The position numbers and the translations under genes are program-made. From Rickettsia tillamookensis (lineage in GTDB: Bacteria; Pseudomonadota; Alphaproteobacteria; Rickettsiales; Rickettsiaceae), in NCBI RefSeq assembly GCF_016743795.2, contig NZ_CP060138.2:868001-932000 (forward strand): a DNA stretch of 64,000 bases, given 5' to 3'. Of this stretch, positions 35,184 to 43,700 are shown piece by piece. The notes beneath the pieces are model-generated. The model did no database searches and was not told where the DNA came from. It saw only the letters and a list, made by a program, of their open reading frames with translations. Within the stretch, counting starts at the first letter, position 1. Each line of letters opens with the position of its first letter.

Positions 35184-36521
35184 TTAATTATTTTCTCCTA
35201 AAGCCTCAACGCTTTCCTCAAATATTGAATTATCAATATCATTACCGTCTATTAAAATCGTCATGTTACCTGGAATGCTTTTTAAACTTTCCGCACCCAA
35301 ATTGGTTATGTTATTATCTCTTAGATCTAATTCCTTTATATGTTGTAGGTGATCTTTGTGATAAAGAAATACTGTAGCAAGATAGGCAGCTCCTAGATCT
35401 CCTAATTTAATATTCATAAGAGCTAATTTTTTTAGAAAATTGTTTTTTTGTAGCATGTTTGCTATTGCTTCAAAACCTAGATCTCCTATTTCAATATTAT
35501 TGCTTATTAGTAAAGTTTCTAACGCTTTATTTTCGATTAATGCAGTAGTAAGTTCTTTTATATTATTATGGGTTAAATTATTGTCATTAAGATTTAGAGT
35601 TTTTAACCATGGATTTAATTTTAAAGCAGATGCTATATATTTTATTCCATCCCCTAAGTTATTTTTGTTTAAATCTAAAGTGTCAATGGGGGTTGAGGTT
35701 AAAAAACTTCCAATTACTTCTGCACTTTTTTCGGAAATTCTTGTTTCATTTAATATTAATTCTTTAATATATTGATTAGCCATTAAAGCATGAAGTAACT
35801 TTATGACTCCCTCGTTTCTAAGGTTATTATACCCTAAATTTAACGACATTAATTTTGCACTGCTAATATTATTTGCGATAATTTCTATCCCTTCGGCAGT
35901 AATATTAATTTGTCCTATATCTAAGGATTTTAACGGTAGTTTTGAATGAAACAACTCACTAATAATTGCTGCTCCTTTATTTCCTACTTCACTACTACCT
36001 AATGCTAAAGAACTTAAATTAGGGTGATTTTTAATAGCATCTATTAATATTCTTAAATCTTCTATTTTCAGCGAAATAGAATTTAAAGATAAATATTCAA
36101 GGGAGGTATTATCTGCTAAAGCATCGATAAGAATTTTTATTTTTTCACTATCTAAAGAAGTAGAATTCAGGTTTAAATGTGATATTTTATTTAACTTTAC
36201 AATTTTGCTTAGATTTTTTATATCCTCGTTACTAAGGTTGCTGCCATATAAATCAATTTCTTTTACTACAGTATTTTTCTCTAAAGTTTTAATTACAATT
36301 GACAAAAAACTACTATCTTCTTCATACGGTAGTTCTACACGAACAATTTCAGGATCATTATTCTTAATTTTCTGCAACAATAAATCATTTCGGCTGAGGT
36401 CAGTTTTTTGTCTTTTGGGAGACTCATCTTTCTTAAAATCATCTATGCTAGGTAAAACTGTTTGTTCTAAAGGACGTTTTAAATCTTCTCTTTTCTTTAA
36501 CTCTTGTGCCACTTCTCTCAT
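35184..36521 (-). CDS. Leucine-rich-repeat protein, RNase-inhibitor type
   Basis: 445 residues. After a charged N-terminus with a nuclear-localisation-like SPKRQKTDL (residues about 33-41), roughly a dozen repeats of 28-29 residues follow. Examples are SHLNLNSTSLDSEKIKIL, SLNLGYNNLRNEGVIKLL and TLNLNDNNLTHNNIKEL. The long period with a helical half is the RNase-inhibitor class, which binds proteins. It is the first gene of a two-gene operon with the giant modular protein. By position it could be an antidote, chaperone or co-effector. That role is inference. Confidence 0.85.
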   Translation of the reverse strand: MREVAQELKKREDLKRPLEQTVLPSIDDFKKDESPKRQKTDLSRNDLLLQKIKNNDPEIVRVELPYEEDSSFLSIVIKTLEKNTVVKEIDLYGSNLSNEDIKNLSKIVKLNKISHLNLNSTSLDSEKIKILIDALADNTSLEYLSLNSISLKIEDLRILIDAIKNHPNLSSLALGSSEVGNKGAAIISELFHSKLPLKSLDIGQINITAEGIEIIANNISSAKLMSLNLGYNNLRNEGVIKLLHALMANQYIKELILNETRISEKSAEVIGSFLTSTPIDTLDLNKNNLGDGIKYIASALKLNPWLKTLNLNDNNLTHNNIKELTTALIENKALETLLISNNIEIGDLGFEAIANMLQKNNFLKKLALMNIKLGDLGAAYLATVFLYHKDHLQHIKELDLRDNNITNLGAESLKSIPGNMTILIDGNDIDNSIFEESVEALGENN

Positions 36522-36558
36522 ATTAAACTCTTGTTTTAAATTAATAATATTTTTCTAA

Positions 36559-37095
36559 TTCTGTATTTCTATTTTAGAATTATTAATAAATTACTAAATT
36601 TTTAACATTTTTTCAACTTATATTTTATTTTTATGAGATTATACTGATAATCTCTTCTAATTATATTTAAGTAATTAAGTTAGATATGGTTTGAGAATTG
36701 TACGAAATTTTTAATCTTGCAGTGAATGGAAAATATGTTCTAATTAGCAACGTAAATTGATCTTTCATGATAAGACTCCCTATTAAGCACTAATAAGTCA
36801 AACATAACTATAAATATTATTGCCATTACTAATTATAATTAAATCATAATCTGACAACAAAAATAGTAATTTATTCTGACTTTATACTTTACTAGGAAGC
36901 TAAGCTAGATGAGTATTTATTTTTAAAATAAATCATAAGATATTTATATAAGTTAACATATAAATTAAATATCCTCAAATGTAATCTAAATAAAAAGTAA
37001 TATAATTTAATAAACTGTAACTTTTTTAGTTGCAGCTGGTGGTTTCATTTCCAATGATTAAATACTTTTAATTGGGTAGCGGCACCACTATATAC
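36559..37095. other. AT-rich region without recognisable gene
   Basis: About 540 bases upstream of the LRR gene. No reading frame of useful length, no RNA gene and no clear palindromic element. It is likely to hold the promoter of the 36521 operon or decayed sequence. Confidence 0.4.
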
Positions 37096-37163
37096 AGTAC
37101 CGGACGACTTTTAAAAAGCCCTCTATGTCATCCATGCAAGGCATTGTTGCGTGGACTGATTTT

Positions 37164-37456
37164 CCGTCATTGCGAGAAGAATTACGTAGTAATTCGATGA
37201 AGCAATCCAGTCAAAAATTCTGATTTACAGAATTTTTTAATCTTTTCCTGGATTGCCTCGTCGCTTCGCTCCGGCGTTGTTGCATGGCTCGGAAAACCTG
37301 CTGGGTGTCATACCGTGGCTTGTCCACGGTATCCAGTAAAACAAATAAAAATACTAATAATATTAGTATTTTTAACTGGATCCCGTGAATAAATCACGGG
37401 ATGACAACAAAAAAATCGAGCAATGCAACAACGCCCTTCGCTCCTCGCAATGACGG
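37164..37456. repeat. Middle element, CGTCATTGCGAG family
   Basis: CCGTCATTGCGAGAAGAATT at the left and CCTCGCAATGACGG at the right. Without its insert it is colinear with the complete copy at 53821-53913. It has a GCAATCCAG/CTGGATTGC inner arm pair. Confidence 0.88.
37273..37435. repeat. Innermost element, TTAGTATTTTT family, flanked by 9-bp direct repeats
   Basis: GGCGTTGTTGCATGGCTCG to CAATGCAACAACGCC. CTTCGCTCC occurs immediately on both sides (37264-37272 and 37436-37444), while the uninterrupted relative at 53821 has it once. This is the expected mark of a target-site duplication. Confidence 0.88.
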
Positions 37457-37626
37457 TTTTAGTATCCACGCAACAATGCCTTGCATGGATGACATAGAGG
37501 GCTTTTTAAAAGTCGTCCGGTACTATGACTACATAGTTACTAATATATTTAAAGTTAAAAAATTATTTTGTTATTGCAATTTTTTAATTTTTACTGTAAT
37601 TGTAATCAACTATTATTAATAACAAT

Positions 37627-37769
37627 AGACTTATTGCATACGTAGTTAATAAAGAGGAATTTGAAGAAAACACGAAGCACAGGACCGCAGCATACATTAT
37701 AGTACGCGAGGATGAGGGGCTAGGATTGACATACAAATTACCTTTAGAAATAAGTTATGCAATAAGTCT
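37627..37769. repeat. Palindromic element with AGACTTATTGCAT ends, upstream of the SpoT-like gene
   Basis: Perfect 13-bp terminal inverted repeats AGACTTATTGCAT and ATGCAATAAGTCT, with an interior GAAAACACGAAGCACAGGAC. The element is distantly like the rsmD one. It ends 18 bases before the ATG at 37788. Confidence 0.85.
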
Positions 37770-37787
37770 AATAAAAAATAACTTTTT

Positions 37788-38474
37788 ATGGAAGATATAA
37801 GCTCTTGGAAAGAAAAGTTTGAAGTTTGCGTTTATGCTAAGAAACTACTTGATAAACTTGAATATTTAAACACTAAAGTAAAAAAAACTGTAGACCTTGA
37901 AGAAATTAAAAAAGGCATTTTCTATGCTCGTAAATATCACGGTTCTCAAATGCGTCAATCCGGCGATCCGTATTATTCGCACCCGATTGAAGTGGCAATT
38001 ATGCTTGCGGTATTTGTAGCTGAAGAAGCTCCTAAACTTTATACTTCTAACATGATAAATGCTGCTCTACTTCATGATACTATTGAAGATACAGAACTTA
38101 CCGAAGAAGTCATAACTACAATTTTTGGGCTAGAAGTTGCAAACCACGTAGAGGGTTTAACTAGAATCAAACCTTACGGAAAAATTAGTGCCGAAGAAAG
38201 CCTCAATTTATTAATTCAGCAAAAAAGATATGATACAGCTCTTATAAAATTATTTGATAGAATCCATAATATACAAACATTAGGAGCTAAATCACCTGAG
38301 AAAATAGAAAAGATACTGAATGAAACCCTTAAGGCTTTTCTAATTATTGCTGCTTATCTTGAGGTATATAGTATAGAAAAAGAGCTGATTAGGCTTACTA
38401 AAGTGTACTGCTTAAAGCCTAAAAACGCTATACCTTTTGGGGATAATTCCCAGCTACTATCTCTAATCCTCTAA
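37788..38474 (+). CDS. spoT: Stand-alone SpoT-type (p)ppGpp hydrolase domain protein
   Basis: 228 residues. It covers only the N-terminal HD hydrolase domain of RelA/SpoT: ARKYHGSQMRQSGDPYYSHP, the HD motif ALLHDTIEDTEL, and KLFDRIHNIQTL in place of the usual KLADRLHNMRTL. The synthetase, TGS and ACT domains are absent. Rickettsia genomes carry several such split spoT genes. It could degrade host- or self-made alarmones. A palindromic element forms its leader. Its 3' end overlaps the MFS gene by 47 bases, convergently. Confidence 0.85.
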   Translation: MEDISSWKEKFEVCVYAKKLLDKLEYLNTKVKKTVDLEEIKKGIFYARKYHGSQMRQSGDPYYSHPIEVAIMLAVFVAEEAPKLYTSNMINAALLHDTIEDTELTEEVITTIFGLEVANHVEGLTRIKPYGKISAEESLNLLIQQKRYDTALIKLFDRIHNIQTLGAKSPEKIEKILNETLKAFLIIAAYLEVYSIEKELIRLTKVYCLKPKNAIPFGDNSQLLSLIL

Positions 38475-39750
38475 AATGATTTATACCAAATATATACCCT
38501 AATGAGACTGGAAGCATAACAATTAATAATCCCCAATAATTAAATAATTTTATTAAATAAATCATTCCAAAAGAAGTAATTGCGTATATTAAGGCACGTG
38601 CTGCTGCATACATAAAAGTACTATATGTAAATCTTTTAAAAATTGGTAAATGTTTAAAAAATATAGCAGCAGCCGGTTCTACTCCCGGAGCGAATGCTAC
38701 TAAAAATGATTGAATACACAGTAAAGTAAAAGGAGTTTTAACGCAAAATATCAATAGGTATGGACATATTAATACAAAAACCAAAAACATTATTGATACA
38801 AATTTTAGAATTTTTAAAGGATGTATTTTATAGCTTAAGTAAAGTAATACAAAAAAACTGGCTAATTCTGATAATGAGACAATAAAATTATGATTAATAA
38901 TTTGCTCTGGATTATAATTAAACGAATGTTTTAAAATATCGCTACAATGTACATAAACAAAGTAGAAACATATAGGCCATGCACAATTTATTAAAAATAT
39001 AGCAAAAGCCGTTTTCTTATTAACTTTTTCATTCCAAACTACACTAGTTTTTAAAATTTCAGGATCCTTATTAATCTCAATCATAGCTTTTGTTAGTCTA
39101 AGCTTTGCGTTAACAAACTCAGGTGTTTCTCGAAGCTGTTTTCTTGCTACTGTTCCAACTAAAGCAACTACAGCTCCAATAACAAAAATAATACGCCAAT
39201 TAATACCTAGGGAGAGTATTAACGATGCTACCCCTAATGCACAGTTTGTGCCAAAAGTAGAAAAACCAGCTATTAATGAGACGATAGGATATTGTATTGG
39301 AGGAGCAGTAATTTCCGTTAAATATAATTCTGCTCCAACTTTTTCACCCATCGATGACATACCCTGCACTATACGACATAATGTAAATATTAAGGCTGCT
39401 GTAAATCCTATTTCTGCATATGTTGGAACAACCGCTATAAGTAAACACGAAAGTGCCATTAAGAAAGTTGTAATTATTACTGTAGTTTTTCTTCCTATAT
39501 TATCACCTATCCAACCGAATATTAAAGCTCCTACCGGTCTAAAAACAAAAGTAGCACAGAAAGAAAAAGCAGCAAGAAGAGAATGAGTATACGGGTCTGA
39601 TTTAGGGAAGAAAAGCTCGTTAAGAAGTACTGCCATATGCACATACAACATAAGATCAAAATATTCTAGAAACGTACCTATTGAAAGAAGACCTACTGCC
39701 TGCTTTTGTTCACTTGTTAAATTTCTTTGTTCTTTCTCGTAGCCACGCAT
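38428..39750 (-). CDS. MFS transporter, ProP/metabolite:H+ symporter family
   Basis: 440 residues with twelve hydrophobic segments. GTFLEYFDLMLYVHMAV and the loop motif GWIGDNIGRKTTVI mark the metabolite/H+ symporter branch that includes the proline/betaine carrier ProP. Rickettsia has many ProP paralogues, probably for host metabolites or osmolytes. The substrate is unknown. Its 3' end overlaps the end of the SpoT-like gene. Confidence 0.85.
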   Translation of the reverse strand: MRGYEKEQRNLTSEQKQAVGLLSIGTFLEYFDLMLYVHMAVLLNELFFPKSDPYTHSLLAAFSFCATFVFRPVGALIFGWIGDNIGRKTTVIITTFLMALSCLLIAVVPTYAEIGFTAALIFTLCRIVQGMSSMGEKVGAELYLTEITAPPIQYPIVSLIAGFSTFGTNCALGVASLILSLGINWRIIFVIGAVVALVGTVARKQLRETPEFVNAKLRLTKAMIEINKDPEILKTSVVWNEKVNKKTAFAIFLINCAWPICFYFVYVHCSDILKHSFNYNPEQIINHNFIVSLSELASFFVLLYLSYKIHPLKILKFVSIMFLVFVLICPYLLIFCVKTPFTLLCIQSFLVAFAPGVEPAAAIFFKHLPIFKRFTYSTFMYAAARALIYAITSFGMIYLIKLFNYWGLLIVMLPVSLGYIFGINHFRGLEIVAGNYPQKV

Positions 39751-39871
39751 AAATTCTTTACAAAAAATTAAATTGTAAAGAAAATTATACTGTTTTATAT
39801 AAAAGTCAATAGGAATTTTCGCTTTATACGATAAATAAGGAAATGAAGTGCAACTTAACCTACTTCATATA

Positions 39872-40672
39872 CTAATGCGTTGATCTTATGTGAATATGGC
39901 ATAACCTCACCGATAGTGGAAAACTAAGACCTACTAAAAACCAGGTTAAATAAAATTTATAGCCCAAATATTGTTTGAATAAATAATTAATATATTCAAT
40001 CAAAGCTACTGAAGCGACAATTATAGCTAAATTAATAAAACGATTTAATTTTGATTGAGGAAGATCAAAATATTTATAAAACAGCCCCCAAGAAATAGTA
40101 AAACCGAGTAATCCCCAAAATACCGTCCATACCCAAGCAAGACAATTCACCTCAATAACTTTAAGATAAGCTACCATCGGTGCGGTTAATAGCCATAAAA
40201 ACACTCCAAACATATAAGGATATTTTTGAATAATCTCTTCTTTGGTTAAACTATATATAACAGCAATAACCATTATTCCGATTGTTATAGATGCAATAAT
40301 ATCAACCGGATAATGATAGCCCTTATAAATCAGCGAAAATCCTATACCGGTTAAAATCATTACTATTATTATTCTTAATAAGGAATATCTAATATTCGCA
40401 AAAAACCAACCGTAAAATACTACACCACTGCTCATATGACCGCTAGGGAAAGCAAAACCTTTAATATTTAGAGCAGGATTTAAAGGTATTTCAAATGTAT
40501 ATTTTAATAATATATTTAAAATTGTAGTGAAAAGTAATACACAAATAGCTTGTGCAAATAGCTGCCTCCTAAATATAGTAAATCCGAGTATTATGATAAT
40601 CTCATAACAATATTCTTGTCCAAATAACAAAAAAAATTTTGTTAAATATTGAAAAAAAATATCCTTATTCAT
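39872..40672 (-). CDS. PAP2-superfamily membrane phosphatase
   Basis: 266 residues with about seven hydrophobic segments. Motif 2 is FAFPSGHMSSG with the normal PSGH, and motif 3 is KGYHYPVDIIAS, lacking the usual SR pair at its start. Motif 1 (KYTFEIPLNP) is also weak because Arg is replaced. The family acts on lipid phosphates or pyrophosphates. It complements the other PAP2 protein at 24367, whose motif 2 is altered instead. It is divergent from the alpha-2-macroglobulin gene. Confidence 0.75.
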   Translation of the reverse strand: MNKDIFFQYLTKFFLLFGQEYCYEIIIILGFTIFRRQLFAQAICVLLFTTILNILLKYTFEIPLNPALNIKGFAFPSGHMSSGVVFYGWFFANIRYSLLRIIIVMILTGIGFSLIYKGYHYPVDIIASITIGIMVIAVIYSLTKEEIIQKYPYMFGVFLWLLTAPMVAYLKVIEVNCLAWVWTVFWGLLGFTISWGLFYKYFDLPQSKLNRFINLAIIVASVALIEYINYLFKQYLGYKFYLTWFLVGLSFPLSVRLCHIHIRSTH

Positions 40673-40731
40673 TGCTTTACTTAATTTTATTTATATATAA
40701 TTGAAGTTATCATAAATAATAAGCTATAGAT

Positions 40732-43700
40732 ATGAAAAATATTTTTCGCAAATTTGTATTTGCTATTTTCTTATGTTTAATAAATTTACAACTAATTGCT
40801 GCAAGCTTTAACGAAAAAATACCTTTATATTTTAAGTTAACTAATGAAAATCTGTTAGCAGGACAAAATTCGTTAAATATTGACCTTTGCGACTCTAGAA
40901 TTAAAGAATGGTGTACAAAACCGCAAAGAGAGCTAGGGCTTAACGGAAAAAGAATGAATGATTACATATCTATTTCGCCTGATATTAAAGGAGAATGGCG
41001 ATTTGGCTGGTGGTATAACATAAATTTTACTCCAGAAAGCAATTTTGCAGCTCATCAAACTTATAAGATTACTATCGAAGATTATATATTTCCTCAGTTT
41101 ATCGGTCTAAAAAGTAATAATATAAGTTTTACAACTTTACCTCTACTTCCTGTTATTAAAGAAATGAATTATCTACAGGATAATATCGATATTTCTAAAA
41201 AATTCGTTCAAACTAAAATAGCCTTTAACTACCCTATAGAGCCTAAAACTTTAGAAGAAAGAATAGAATTTATAAAATCTTCAACCAAGGAAAAATTACC
41301 GTTTTCTATCAAATTCAACACATATAATACGGAAGCTACGATTATTACTAATATACCACCGCTTACAGATAAAGAAGATACAGTTTCCGTAATTATAAAA
41401 GACGGTGTTAAACCTCTATATGGGGGAGAAATTTTTACATATAAAAATGTAGAAGATCAAAATAATAAGACGCCGAATAATATAAGATATTCTTATAAAG
41501 AAAATGTATTAATTCCAAGTCTATCCTCATATTTAAAAATCACTAATAGTACTGCTACAATTGTTAAAGATGATAAACTAAAACCGGAACAGATAATTAT
41601 AATTACTACAAATACACCGGTTTCGGGTGAGGATATAAAAAAACATTTAGAGTTATTTTTATTACCACAAGATAAACCGGCTTTCTTAGGAGTTGCAGAC
41701 AAAAAAAACTATAACTGGCAAAGTCCGAACGAAGTAACGGCAGATATCCTTAAATCGAGTGAAAAAATAAATTTTGAGCTTTTGCCTTCCGTTCCAAGCA
41801 TTACTACCACGCATAGTTTTAAAGTAGATACGCTGCCGAAAAGAGGATTGCTTGTTAAAGTAAATAAAGGTGTTAAAACATCAGATAATTTAACACTTGG
41901 TTCAGATTACTCTCAAATAGTACAAATACCGGACAACCCTAAAGAAGTTAAGCTAATGTCCGACGGCTCTATTCTTTCATTAGCTGGCGAAAGAAAGCTT
42001 CCCGTATATTCACTTGGCATAGATAAATTATATGTAGAAATCGATAAGATTAATCAGCAAGAAATTAATCATTTAATCAGCCAAACAAATAGATATAATA
42101 TTTTCCAAAATCCGACTTTCATAAATGAATATAATTTTAATGAGTATAATATTTCTGAAGTATTTCAAGAGGAAGTAATAGTTAATTCCCCCAATTTAAA
42201 TTTACCTAATTATACTGATTTAGATTTCAGCAAATATTTTAATTTAGAAGAAGCAGGCAGCTATTCTAAGGGATTATTTCTAGCAAAAGTTTATGCTAAA
42301 GACAATAATAATAACATTATATCTCAAGATAAAAGATTAATTTTAGTTACCGATCTTGGTTTTATAGTAAAAACCGATAAAAGCGGAACACATCATATAT
42401 TTGTTTCTTATATCAGTAACGGTAAACCGGCCGGTGGCGTTAAAGCAGATATTATAGGACTTAACGGTGAGGTGTTAGTAAGCAGCAAAACCGATAGTAA
42501 AGGACATGCCGTTTTATCAAATATAAATGATTTTACAAAAGAAAAAGCTCCAGTGGCTTATATATTAACTACTAAGGATGATTTTTCGTTTATGCCGTAT
42601 AGTAGAATTGATAGGCAAGTTAATTATTCTCGGTTTGATGTAGCAGGAGCCGTTAGTTCCGATCAAGGGTTAAAAGCTTATTTATTTTCTGATCGTGGCA
42701 TCTATAGACCAAGCGAGCAAGGCCATATAGGTATTATGCTCAAACAAACCGATTGGCAAGGAAAATTTGACGGCTTACCTTTAGAAATACAAGTAACTAA
42801 CCCTAGAGGAAAAGTAATAGATAAAAGTAAAATAGCTCTAGATGCAGAAGGATTCGGCGAATATTTATTCTCAACGCTTGATGATTCCTTAACCGGTTTA
42901 TATAATATAAGCTTATATTTAGTAGGAGATAAAGGCAGCAATAACTATCTTAATAGCGTATCTGTCAGGGTTGGTGATTTTCAGCCTGACCGCATGAAAA
43001 TAAACATAAACTTCAATAACTCACAAGATGAGCTATGGACTAATCCAAAAGACCTCAAAGCAAATGTTAACCTTGTAAATCTTTATGGCACTCCTGCAGA
43101 AAATAGAAAAGTTAGCGGCTTTATTGATATTAGACCTACCGAGTTTTTCATACCTAGCTTTAAAGAATATAAATTTTATAGTAGCAAAGGAAATAAAGAG
43201 TTTTTTAACGAACGTTTAGGAGATATTACTACCGACTCTACAGGTACGGCAAATTTTGACCTTAATCTTGAAAAATATTATAATGCTACTTTTAATCTAA
43301 CATTTTCAGCAGAAGGATTTGAGCCTGACTCAGGAAGAAGCGTAAACGCAAGCAAATCGCTTATAGTTTCACCTCTGCCTTATATTATAGGATTTAGAAG
43401 CGATAGCGATCTAAAATATATTAAGAAAAAAGCTGCTTCAACAATAGAATTCATAGCCATATCAAATAAAGCAGAAAAAGTAGCTGTACCTAATTTAACT
43501 CTTAACTTAAAAAAGATTAATTATGTAAATAACTTAGTAGCAGATAGTAACGGTAATTATTCTTACAGTTCAGTACCTATTGAGACTAATATATCTTCTA
43601 ACAAGGTTAATATCGCAGCAAACGAAAGCTATATTTATAAAGTGCCTACTAAAGAAGCAGGCGATTACGTTATTTACTTAACTGATAAAGAAGATACAAT

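Larger units (their letters stand above)
37096..37524. repeat. Triple-nested palindromic element (outer)
   Basis: Outer arms of 68 bases, beginning AGTACCGGACGACTTTTAAA and ending AAAAGTCGTCCGGTACT, are nearly perfect inverted repeats (37096-37163 and 37457-37524). They enclose two further elements. Confidence 0.88.
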
